Positions 16,866-24,487 of a stretch of DNA of 64,000 bases are shown piece after piece. This stretch comes from an uncultured Flavihumibacter sp. (lineage in GTDB: Bacteria; Bacteroidota; Bacteroidia; Chitinophagales; Chitinophagaceae), in contig CABHOY010000013.1 in assembly GCA_902168105.1 (NCBI GenBank), positions 124,001-188,000 of the forward strand, in the 5' to 3' direction. Numbering within the stretch: the first letter of the stretch is position 1; every line of letters begins with the position of its first letter. Under the pieces are notes generated by a model. That model had not been told where the DNA came from. It worked only from the letters and a program-made list of their open reading frames with translations, and did no database searches. The translations under genes and the position numbers were made by a program.

Positions 16866-19415
16866 ATGCTCAGAACGATACTAGCCTTTGTTTTCTCTCT
16901 TATCTTTTACCATACCCAGGCCGGTATCATACGTGGCAAAGTGACCAACGAAAAGAAGGAAGCATTGCCTTTTGCATCTGTGTTTATTAAAGGAACGACC
17001 AATGGTACTACCACCAACTCCGCCGGACAATTCCACCTGGATGTTCCGGCAGGGGCTTATACGTTAGTGTGCCAGTACATGGGTTATAAAAAGGAAGAGA
17101 AACAGGTAACGGTTAGTTCCGCCGACCAGGAGGTCGATTTCGTACTGCCCCCCTTAAGTCTCCAGATCAAAGAAGTGATTGTGAAATCAGGTGGAGAAGA
17201 TCCAGCCTATGCAATTATCCGTCAGGCTATTAAGAAACGTTCTTTTTATCTCGACCAGGTAAAAGAGTATACCTGCAACGACTATATTAAAGGCATCTTT
17301 AAGATGCGGGATATGCCTAACAGTTTCTTCGGACAAAAGATCAAACCCGAAGACGTTGACGAAATGGGACTCGACTCCACCAAAAAAGGGGTGTTGTTCC
17401 TGTCAGAATCTCTCACGAAAGTAGCGGTCAAAAGACCCGACGATGTGAAAGTGGAAGTCTTGTCGGCACGCCAGAGCGGCGGAGGTTTCGGTTTTAGCTT
17501 CCCGGCCTTCATTGACTTTTACGAGAACAATGTGACGGCCATGATCTCCCAGTTCAATAAGCGCGGGTTTATTTCGCCTATTGCTGAAAATGCACTGCTC
17601 TATTATAAATACAGGCTGGAAGGCGTCTTCCAGGATGACGGTAAAACAGTGAATAAGATCAAAGTGATCCCCCGCCGCAAATACGAACCGTTGTTCTCCG
17701 GGTATATTTTTATTACTGATGATGACTGGCGAATACACAGCCTCGATATGATGGTTACGCAGGAATATCAGCTGGAGATCATGGATACGCTGCATATCAC
17801 CCAGATACATGTGCCCGTGAATGCAGCAGTATGGCGTACGAAAGACCAGGTGATCAATGTAACCATCAAACAGTTTGGTTTTGATGTGGAAGGTAGTTTT
17901 GTCAATATCTACTCCAACTACGACGTAACACCCAATCTGCCAAAGAAATACTTTGACCGGACCATCATGCGATATGATACGGCGTTCGACAGGAAACAGC
18001 TGGCTTATTGGGATAGTGTTCGTCCGGTGCCGCTGGAGCCGGAAGAAGTATCAGATTTTCGCAAAAAGGACAGCATAGCGCGCGACCGTAGGGACAGTGC
18101 AAGATCTACCTGGCGATTGGATACGCTGCGCAGCAGGCAGCAGCCCATCAATCCTCTGAAATTATTATACAGCACAGGAGGAGTAGAACATAAATTCTAT
18201 TTTAAACGGGATACCGGCATTTATTACCATCGCCTGGAAATTAAGTCGTTACTGACCCAGGTTGAATATAATACTGTGGAGGGTGTGTCCCTGAATGTGG
18301 AACCTACATTGACGTTTGATCTGCCGAAGAAGCAATTGTTGCGGATCGCTCCCCGGATAAGGTACGGCTTTAGCAATACCCATCTGAATGCTTACACGTT
18401 CGTGTCATGGGAAAAAGATGCAAAGCTGGCGGGTCGGTATGGGGACAATGTGTGGACGATAGGAGGAGGGAAGCGTATTTCCCAGTTTAACAGGGACAAT
18501 CCTATCACCCCGATCGCCAATATCTTTTACACGTTGTTATTCAAGGATAATTACATGAAGCTGTATGAGAACTGGTTCGGGGAACTGCGTTTCCGGCGCA
18601 GGTTCGAAAGCAGCGCCACTATCACGGCGGGCATTTCCTACGAAGACAGGATACCGGTAGAGAACACGACAGACTACAGTTTCCGTAAAGACAGCAGTAA
18701 ACAGTTCCTGCCCAATCACCCGTATGAGCTGGCGGCCATTCCTTTTAACCGGAACCAGGCGCTGGTGCTCAATCTGTCATTCTCCTTCCAGCCCGGACAA
18801 CGTTTTATCGAGCTGCCCGACAGGAAGGTGGCCATCGGCTCGAAATACCCGGTATTCCGGGTAGGCTACAGCAAAGGGATTCCTGACATAGCCGGCAGTG
18901 ACGCTGATTTTGACAAATGGAACTTCGAAGTACGGGACAATATCAACCTGAAGCTTTTCGGGGAATTTAAGTACCGTTTTGGGGCAGGCGGTTTCCTCAA
19001 CAGTCAGCATGTCGACATCCCTGATTTCCAGCACTTCAACGGTAACCAGACCTTCTACAATACCCAATACCTGAACAGTTTCCAGCTTGCACCTTATTAC
19101 CGGTACAGCAATACTGCTTCCCTGTATGGCGTCGCCAATGTGGAGCATCACTTTAACGGCTTGCTGACCAATAAGATACCGTTGTTCAACCGGTTAAAAT
19201 GGAACCTGGTAGCTGGCTCAAATGCCTTTTATGTGAACCGCGATAATAATTATGTAGAAGTTTTCGCAGGGCTGGAAAATATTCTGAAAGTGATCCGCGT
19301 TGATGTGATTGCAGGGTATCAGAGTAAAGACGATACCCGCATCGGTGTAAGGGTTGGTTTCGGGGGATTGTTCGGCGGCTTTGTAAGACCACAACAGGAC
19401 GAATCCGTGCAATAA
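16866..19415 (+). CDS. DUF5686 protein with carboxypeptidase-regulatory-like domain
   Basis: This 849-residue protein has a signal peptide (residues 1-19). The CarboxypepD_reg-like domain covers ~20-105 (IIRGKVTNEKKEALPFASVF to FVLPPLSLQIKEVIV), as at the N-terminus of many TonB-dependent receptors. DUF5686 follows from ~110 (AYAIIRQAIKKR). The C-terminal half has alternating strands consistent with an outer-membrane barrel (ends in GVRVGFGGLFGGFVRP), so it is probably an outer-membrane protein. DUF5686 proteins are widespread in Bacteroidota and have no firm function. Outer-membrane placement is inference. Confidence 0.85.
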   Translation: MLRTILAFVFSLIFYHTQAGIIRGKVTNEKKEALPFASVFIKGTTNGTTTNSAGQFHLDVPAGAYTLVCQYMGYKKEEKQVTVSSADQEVDFVLPPLSLQIKEVIVKSGGEDPAYAIIRQAIKKRSFYLDQVKEYTCNDYIKGIFKMRDMPNSFFGQKIKPEDVDEMGLDSTKKGVLFLSESLTKVAVKRPDDVKVEVLSARQSGGGFGFSFPAFIDFYENNVTAMISQFNKRGFISPIAENALLYYKYRLEGVFQDDGKTVNKIKVIPRRKYEPLFSGYIFITDDDWRIHSLDMMVTQEYQLEIMDTLHITQIHVPVNAAVWRTKDQVINVTIKQFGFDVEGSFVNIYSNYDVTPNLPKKYFDRTIMRYDTAFDRKQLAYWDSVRPVPLEPEEVSDFRKKDSIARDRRDSARSTWRLDTLRSRQQPINPLKLLYSTGGVEHKFYFKRDTGIYYHRLEIKSLLTQVEYNTVEGVSLNVEPTLTFDLPKKQLLRIAPRIRYGFSNTHLNAYTFVSWEKDAKLAGRYGDNVWTIGGGKRISQFNRDNPITPIANIFYTLLFKDNYMKLYENWFGELRFRRRFESSATITAGISYEDRIPVENTTDYSFRKDSSKQFLPNHPYELAAIPFNRNQALVLNLSFSFQPGQRFIELPDRKVAIGSKYPVFRVGYSKGIPDIAGSDADFDKWNFEVRDNINLKLFGEFKYRFGAGGFLNSQHVDIPDFQHFNGNQTFYNTQYLNSFQLAPYYRYSNTASLYGVANVEHHFNGLLTNKIPLFNRLKWNLVAGSNAFYVNRDNNYVEVFAGLENILKVIRVDVIAGYQSKDDTRIGVRVGFGGLFGGFVRPQQDESVQ

Positions 19416-19418
19416 AAA

Positions 19419-19443
19419 AGGGAAAGCCGTACTGACTTTCCCT
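19419..19443 (+). terminator. Possible terminator after the DUF5686 gene
   Basis: An 8-bp stem (AGGGAAAG/CTTTCCCT) with a 9-base loop lies 3 bases after the stop. It has an A-run before it but no T-run after, so on the minus strand it would also serve the small ORF ending at 19452. Confidence 0.5.
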
Positions 19444-19451
19444 GTGCTTGC

Positions 19452-19574
19452 CTAAAATCTTTCTTTTCTTGCTTTGTAGCTTTCTTTGGGATCACGATCG
19501 TAGAAGTAAGCTAGTAGACGGTATATCCACAAACCGATAATAAAGTAAAAGATGTAAAGAAAAACTGTACTCAT
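19452..19574 (-). CDS. Putative 40-residue membrane protein
   Basis: An ATG at 19574 opens a 40-codon frame ending in TAG at 19452. The product begins with a membrane-length hydrophobic and aromatic stretch (MSTVFLYIFYFIIGLWIYRL) and ends in a basic soluble tail (DPKESYKARKERF). This amphipathic layout is typical of real small membrane proteins and unlikely by chance. The other evidence is weak: no Shine-Dalgarno (Bacteroidota rarely need one) and no clear promoter. It lies antisense in the gap between the DUF5686 gene and another small membrane protein gene. Confidence 0.5.
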   Translation of the reverse strand: MSTVFLYIFYFIIGLWIYRLLAYFYDRDPKESYKARKERF

Positions 19575-19820
19575 AAATTCACATTTTTGGGTTAATCTGA
19601 TTTGCCTGTCCTATACCTTTGATTTCAAAAAGAATGCCAGGTCTTAGCATTATTTTATATACGATAATAATCAAATAGTTATAAAGGATGGGATATGTTT
19701 ATGACTGGCAGAACAATTTCCCTATGTTACACGTTGTAGTAAGAGTAAACATATTTTGAGCCAGTTTACCTGTGTATCGTATAACACTTTCATGTGAATC
19801 TCTAACATAACTATCCCCTT
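19575..19820. other. AT-rich intergenic region upstream of small membrane genes
   Basis: I see no gene in these 246 bases. TACCTTTG on the plus strand at about 19615 resembles a -7 box but lies ~200 bases from the next plus-strand start. No hairpin of note. Confidence 0.4.
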
Positions 19821-20033
19821 ATGAAAAGAATTGCAATGATCGCTTTCATTTTAGGTATTTTAATGGCGACCCTGGCGTACGTGGCCCAGGTAAATGACTG
19901 GAACGGTCTGGCCGAATACCTCACCATTGGATTTGCCGGATATGTATTGATTATCAGCGCCACTGCTTATTATCTCACCACCATTCTTTTTGAATGGTCC
20001 AGGGAAACGGAGGCCTGGCAGGGAGAACTCTGA
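19821..20033 (+). CDS. Small two-helix membrane protein of unknown function
   Basis: The protein has 70 residues with two membrane helices (~4-22, IAMIAFILGILMATLAYV; ~36-58, IGFAGYVLIISATAYYLTTI) and an acidic C-terminus (WSRETEAWQGEL). No known domain is recognised. It precedes trhO by 156 bases with a promoter-like box between them, so it is probably its own transcript. Confidence 0.65.
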   Translation: MKRIAMIAFILGILMATLAYVAQVNDWNGLAEYLTIGFAGYVLIISATAYYLTTILFEWSRETEAWQGEL

Positions 20034-20042
20034 GAATTTTAG

Positions 20043-20050
20043 TACCTTTG
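20043..20050 (+). promoter_or_regulatory. Promoter -7 box upstream of trhO
   Basis: TACCTTTG followed by CGCC matches the Bacteroidota -7 element. There is no good TTTG at the -33 position. The leader to the trhO start would be ~130 bases. Confidence 0.45.
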
Positions 20051-20189
20051 CGCCGCCCGGCCAATTTTGGAATGATTAGACATACTTTTAGTCAGGAACT
20101 AAAGAGTATTCTTCTCAAACTCAATACTGGCAAGGCGATAACTGAAATTTTGCTCACAAGGCAAGTGTTCTTAAAATTTCTTTAAGCAA

Positions 20190-21224
20190 ATGGCATTACA
20201 CAACAGAGTATCCGCCGCCGAACTGAAAGTCCGGTTGGCTGCCGAAACATTCCGGCGCATGACCACATCATTCTACCAGTACGCTAAGATCGAAGATCCC
20301 AACGCTTTCCGTGATGAATTATACCAGCGTTTATTTGTGCTGGGCGTATTCGGCCGTATCTATGTGGCGCACGAAGGCATTAATGCACAGGTCAGCATTC
20401 CCGAGCACAATTTCGAAGCTTTTAAAGAAGTACTTTATTCTTATCCTTTCCTGAACGGCATCCGTCTGAACATTGCGGTGGACGATGATGGCAAGTCTTT
20501 CTGGGTACTGAAGATCAAAGTACGCGAAAAGATCGTTGCAGACGGTATTGAAGATCCTTCGTTCGATATGGCTAATAAAGGTAAATACCTGGACGCCAGA
20601 AGTTTCAACGAACTGACCGAAGATCCCGATACAATTGTAGTGGACATGCGCAATCACTACGAATATGAAGTAGGGCATTTTGAGAACGCTATAGAAGTAC
20701 CTTCCGATACTTTCCGCGAACAGCTTCCCATGGCTGTAGACATGTTGCATGACCAAAAAGACAAGAACATCGTGATGTATTGCACCGGAGGTATCCGTTG
20801 CGAAAAGGCGTCGGCGTACATGCTGCATAAAGGGTTCAAAAATGTGTTCCACCTGGAAGGCGGTATTATTGAATACACTAACAAAGCAAAGGCCCAGGGA
20901 CTTCCGCTGAAGTTCAAGGGGAAGAATTTTGTATTTGACGACCGTCTGGGAGAACGTATCACCGACGAAGTGATCGCTCAGTGCCATCAATGTGGTAAGC
21001 CATGTGATACCCACACTAACTGTAAGAACGATGGTTGTCACCTGTTATTTATCCAGTGCGACGAATGTGCCGCTCAATATGAAGGGACCTGCAGTCCTGA
21101 GTGTCAGTCTGTTCTGCATTTACCGGAAGAGGAGCGTGAGCAGTTGAGAAAAGGAATAGAGAATGGCCCGATGTTCTTTAATAAATCAAAACAACGGTTA
21201 AGGCCGCGTTTGGGAAAAAAATAA
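20190..21224 (+). CDS. trhO: tRNA uridine(34) hydroxylase, rhodanese-type
   Basis: TrhO (YceA family) hydroxylates U34 of certain tRNAs to 5-hydroxyuridine using O2. The 344-residue protein has an N-terminal acylphosphatase-like domain ([17 protein letters not shown]), a rhodanese domain at ~135-230 with active-site loop [11 protein letters not shown] (Cys198 first), and a C-terminal cysteine-rich tail (CHQCGKPCD, then [15 protein letters not shown] and CSPEC) that is usual in this family and looks metal-binding. It lies alone between a small membrane protein gene and a convergent operon. Confidence 0.9.
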   Translation: MALHNRVSAAELKVRLAAETFRRMTTSFYQYAKIEDPNAFRDELYQRLFVLGVFGRIYVAHEGINAQVSIPEHNFEAFKEVLYSYPFLNGIRLNIAVDDDGKSFWVLKIKVREKIVADGIEDPSFDMANKGKYLDARSFNELTEDPDTIVVDMRNHYEYEVGHFENAIEVPSDTFREQLPMAVDMLHDQKDKNIVMYCTGGIRCEKASAYMLHKGFKNVFHLEGGIIEYTNKAKAQGLPLKFKGKNFVFDDRLGERITDEVIAQCHQCGKPCDTHTNCKNDGCHLLFIQCDECAAQYEGTCSPECQSVLHLPEEEREQLRKGIENGPMFFNKSKQRLRPRLGKK

Positions 21225-21229
21225 AAAAA

Positions 21230-21262
21230 CCGCCCCGCGTTGTTTCTTCTGCGGCGGGGCGG
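21230..21262 (-). terminator. Terminator between trhO and the converging adaptor/two-component operon
   Basis: A 9-bp GC-only stem (CCGCCCCGC/GCGGGGCGG, 21230-21238 with 21254-21262). On the minus strand it is followed by a long T-run, so it best fits termination of the leftward operon. It also lies 5 bases after the trhO stop. Confidence 0.65.
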
Positions 21263-21373
21263 AGTAATTGAGCATGTTGAACAGTTCAAACAAATGAAAT
21301 CACCTGTAAGAGCTGCGCGTTGCATGTCCATTCTATCAACCTATATGCGAACTAAAACCTTATTGATCAGCTT

Positions 21374-22039
21374 TTAATTGTCACTTAATGCTTCGTATAT
21401 CTGTTGCTGATGTGCAGATATTACGTTTTCTCCTACGTTCAGTCCCCTGAGGATATAGATAATATCACCCGTGGTTGTGTACGTTTTTACCTCTCTCACC
21501 TGGATGTTGTACTTGTCTTTAAACACCAGTACAAAATTCTTACTATGATCTGCGATCACTGCGGTCTCGGGAATAGCGATCATATCATTCCCGTCGTTAC
21601 AATGTACGATCACAGCCGTCTTCATTCTGGGCTTCAGCCATGCTTCCGGACTGGTTAGCAGGATATTAAGATGCCCTGTCGATGAATCTTTTGACGGAGA
21701 CACATTCTCCACTTTTCCATAAAACACTTTTTCGGGAAGGCTGTCTGTAATGATCTCTGCTTCATCACCGGTTTGCACATTTATCAGATCAGCCGCAGGC
21801 ACATCTATCAGTACATCTGTGTTGTGGGCCATTTTGTTGTTCCGGACAACTTTTCCCCTTAACTGTAACTCTCTTTGTACAGGTTTGAGGTTGGCCGTAT
21901 CTATCCTGATCGTTTTCAACATTGTATCACTCAGCACAAACGTCTTTTTGGTAGCGCCCCCGTCGATCTCAGGATGCTTACATGCCGTCAGGCAAAAACC
22001 TGCGGCAAATAAGATGAGGAAGAAGAAGCTAAATTTCAT
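21374..22039 (-). CDS. Shortened RND-adaptor-like lipoprotein
   Basis: The protein has 221 residues. I chose the ATG at 22039 because the lipoprotein signal follows directly (FFFLILFAAGF, lipobox LTAC, Cys20); an in-frame ATG at 22072 adds 11 residues. The sequence resembles the beta-barrel and membrane-proximal part of HlyD/CusB adaptors (VPAADLINVQTGDEAEI, GKVENVSPSKDSSTGHLNI, LKPRMKTAV, AIPETAVIADHSKNFVLV, ending GLNVGENVISA). The lipoyl domain and alpha-hairpin are missing, since typical adaptors have ~350-400 residues. No pump or channel gene is adjacent. It follows the sensor kinase gene by 97 bases on the same strand, so it may act with that two-component system. Confidence 0.75.
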   Translation of the reverse strand: MKFSFFFLILFAAGFCLTACKHPEIDGGATKKTFVLSDTMLKTIRIDTANLKPVQRELQLRGKVVRNNKMAHNTDVLIDVPAADLINVQTGDEAEIITDSLPEKVFYGKVENVSPSKDSSTGHLNILLTSPEAWLKPRMKTAVIVHCNDGNDMIAIPETAVIADHSKNFVLVFKDKYNIQVREVKTYTTTGDIIYILRGLNVGENVISAHQQQIYEALSDN

Positions 22040-22136
22040 GACGTATTTCAGAATTATTGCAAAGCTCCGCAATCCTACTTAAAGGGGGCTTTAAAGGCAA
22101 TTAAAAACACATTAAAATATGAAGGGAATGGCGGTT

Positions 22137-23540
22137 TTATTGATGCCGGTGAGGTAATATCACTGTGAAGGTGCTTCCTTGTCCTTCTACGGAGGCTACA
22201 GAGATCTGTCCGTTATGCAGCTGAACGATCTTTTTGCAGATAGATAAGCCCAGGCCATGGCCGCGCACCTGGTGAGAGTTAGTGCCCCGGTAAAAGGGTT
22301 CGAATATTTTCACCTGTTCTTCAGGGGGGATACCTCTGCCGTTGTCCTTTACGAGCACCTGTATGCTGTTGGAAGAGAAGTCAATAGTGACGAAAGTCGT
22401 ATTATCGGGGGAGAATTTCAATGCATTGTCAAGCAGGTTCAGAAAGAGGATCTTCAGCAGGCTTTCATTGCCTTCACATATCAGTTCTGTATCATGCTCC
22501 GGTACTTTCAGAAAACGGATATCCACCCGGGGGGCTTTCAGCGGTTCTGCGCCAGGTACGGGCGGTGCATGTTTAAGTTTGATCAGGTTACCCATGTCCA
22601 GCAGCAATTCATCTATCCTGACCTCTGTAAAAACAAACTGCTGTTCATCCAGGCCTGACTGGGCCAGCTGTAACAGTCCGTTGCTCAGGTCCGACAGGTG
22701 TTCTGCGTCTTCCAGTACGGATGTCAGGATATCCTGGTAAACTTCCTTGCTTCTTTCTTTGGACAACGCCACCTGTAACTGGCTGATAATCGAGGCGAGC
22801 GGCGTTCTCAATTCATGGGATGCATTACTTACGAAACTCTTCTGCAGGTCAAAGGCATTACTCAGGCGCTGGAGCATCGTATTGAAGTTGGCCCCCAGCT
22901 GTGCTATTTCATCCTTGCCTTTGGCGTCGACGGTACTTCCCTGGAGGTTGTTGGCGTTGATGGTCTGTACCTGCCGCACTAGTTTATCAATAGGCTGAAC
23001 AAGCCGTTCCGCGAAGAAATACCCTATCACCACCAGTAGAATAACCGCAACAATAATTTCAATGATAAGGATCTGCCGCAGGTTCTGGAGGTTCTGAAAG
23101 CCATATTTATCAAAAGATGTGACCAGTACGATCACGGAAACATTTCCTTCAGTATAATACACGCCAACCAATTCGCCGTTGTCACGTTCATGACTATACT
23201 CGCCGTTCTTTTTAATATAATCGAGGAGGTGGCGTGAGGTACGGATGGCCGTATCCTTTACATTGGAGTAAAGCAGATCGTATGATGGATTGTATACGAG
23301 AATGGTTTCTTTATATAAGTCCTGGAAAGTGGTCTTATCGATTTTGCGCAGCAGGTCCACCTTTACATAATCGTCTTCAATGATCACATTGGCTATGGAA
23401 CGGGCGCGGTATTCCAGGCGTTCGAGGTATTCGGCTTTACGGGACTGCGCAGAGAAATAGTATGCCAGTATGGCAAAGGTATTCAGCAGTACGAATGCTG
23501 AAATAGAATAGGAGAGCGCTATTTTATATTTGATCTTCAC
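22137..23540 (-). CDS. Membrane sensor histidine kinase
   Basis: The protein has 467 residues: membrane helix 1 at ~8-30, a periplasmic sensor of ~125 residues, helix 2 at ~156-177, HAMP ~178-230, HisKA with phospho-acceptor His242 (SNASHELRTPLAS), and HATPase_c with N box (NLLDNALKF), DNGRGIP and GHGLGLSICKKIV. This is the CusS/QseC-like layout. Its start overlaps the stop of the response regulator gene by 4 bases (ATGA type), so the two are translationally coupled. The signal is unknown. Confidence 0.93.
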   Translation of the reverse strand: MKIKYKIALSYSISAFVLLNTFAILAYYFSAQSRKAEYLERLEYRARSIANVIIEDDYVKVDLLRKIDKTTFQDLYKETILVYNPSYDLLYSNVKDTAIRTSRHLLDYIKKNGEYSHERDNGELVGVYYTEGNVSVIVLVTSFDKYGFQNLQNLRQILIIEIIVAVILLVVIGYFFAERLVQPIDKLVRQVQTINANNLQGSTVDAKGKDEIAQLGANFNTMLQRLSNAFDLQKSFVSNASHELRTPLASIISQLQVALSKERSKEVYQDILTSVLEDAEHLSDLSNGLLQLAQSGLDEQQFVFTEVRIDELLLDMGNLIKLKHAPPVPGAEPLKAPRVDIRFLKVPEHDTELICEGNESLLKILFLNLLDNALKFSPDNTTFVTIDFSSNSIQVLVKDNGRGIPPEEQVKIFEPFYRGTNSHQVRGHGLGLSICKKIVQLHNGQISVASVEGQGSTFTVILPHRHQ

Positions 23541-24223
23541 TCTTCGGCAAGGTAATATCCCATTCCTGTTTTTGTATGGAGCAGCTTATTATCGAAGTCT
23601 TTATCTATCTTTTTACGGAGGAAGTTCATATATACTTCTATCACGTTGGTACCTGTATCAAAATCGATATCCCAAACCTTTTCGGCGATCACGAGTTTGG
23701 AGATCACTTTGCCTTTATGCAGGGCCAGGAATTCCAGTAACTGATATTCTTTGGCGGTGAGGGCTATCTTTTTACCGGCGCGGGTCACTTCTTTTTTCTC
23801 CCGGTCTATTTCGAGATCACCGATCACGATCTTATATTGTGTATTTTCCTGTACTTCAGAACCGGCACGTTTAAGGAACACCCTGATGCGGGCCATTAGC
23901 TCTCTGAAATCAAACGGTTTTACGAGGTAATCGTCAGCGCCCAGTTCGAAGGCCTGCATTTTATCGTCCATACCGCCCAGCGCTGTAAGCATAATGATGG
24001 GGATAGCGTTATTTTTCCGGCGGATCACTTCGCATACTTCGTAGCCGTTGGCGTGGGGCAGGTTCAGGTCCAGGATAACGAGATCGTAATTATTGCTGGC
24101 GCCCAGGCTTTTACCCATTCTTCCGTCATAAGCGACATCTACTTCAAAGCCATTCTCTTCCAATCCCTTTTTGACGGTATTAGCTACTTTGATTTCGTCT
24201 TCTACTACGAGTATGCGTTGCAT
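23537..24223 (-). CDS. OmpR/PhoB-family response regulator
   Basis: The protein has 228 residues. The receiver domain covers ~1-118 with acidic pair Glu8-Asp9, phospho-acceptor Asp52 (VILDLNLP), Thr80 and Lys102 (YLVKPFDF). The C-terminal winged helix (~130-226) includes LTAKEYQLLEFLA and GTNVIEVYMNFLRKKID. It is the first gene of the operon with the sensor kinase and the adaptor-like lipoprotein. Confidence 0.93.
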   Translation of the reverse strand: MQRILVVEDEIKVANTVKKGLEENGFEVDVAYDGRMGKSLGASNNYDLVILDLNLPHANGYEVCEVIRRKNNAIPIIMLTALGGMDDKMQAFELGADDYLVKPFDFRELMARIRVFLKRAGSEVQENTQYKIVIGDLEIDREKKEVTRAGKKIALTAKEYQLLEFLALHKGKVISKLVIAEKVWDIDFDTGTNVIEVYMNFLRKKIDKDFDNKLLHTKTGMGYYLAEE

Positions 24224-24436
24224 ATGATATCTCAGTTAGTTCGCGATATTGAAGGTACGAGTTCTGTACATATTTGCAGTTGTTCTATTCCGGGCAGTTG
24301 TTGTTGTGCCGCAGTTTCTGTCATACTATTTAGATCAATAGCCGGCTTAAACCCGTCAGGCGACCTGTATGTACCTATCTGCACCGGGTAGGCTATCTGC
24401 TGATCTTATCAAGCGGTAAGCGGATGGTGTAAATAA

Positions 24437-24475
24437 AACGAGGCATAACACCGGCAACCGGTAATATGCCTCGTT
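24437..24475 (-). terminator. Terminator of the ABC-F gene
   Basis: An 11-bp outer stem (24437-24447 with 24465-24475) encloses a second hairpin (ACCGG/CCGGT around CAA). On the minus strand the stem is followed by TTTTATTT, and it lies 12 bases past the stop. Confidence 0.75.
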
Positions 24476-24487
24476 AATGATTTACGA

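Noticed and set aside
22137..24223. Naming the two-component system cusRS or qseBC
   Set aside because: The layout is common to many such pairs, and the neighbouring lipoprotein is not enough to fix the signal or the targets.
24224..24487. tRNA or other RNA gene in the gap between the response regulator and the ABC-F gene
   Set aside because: No cloverleaf or T-arm consensus was found on either strand. The only structure is the ABC-F terminator.
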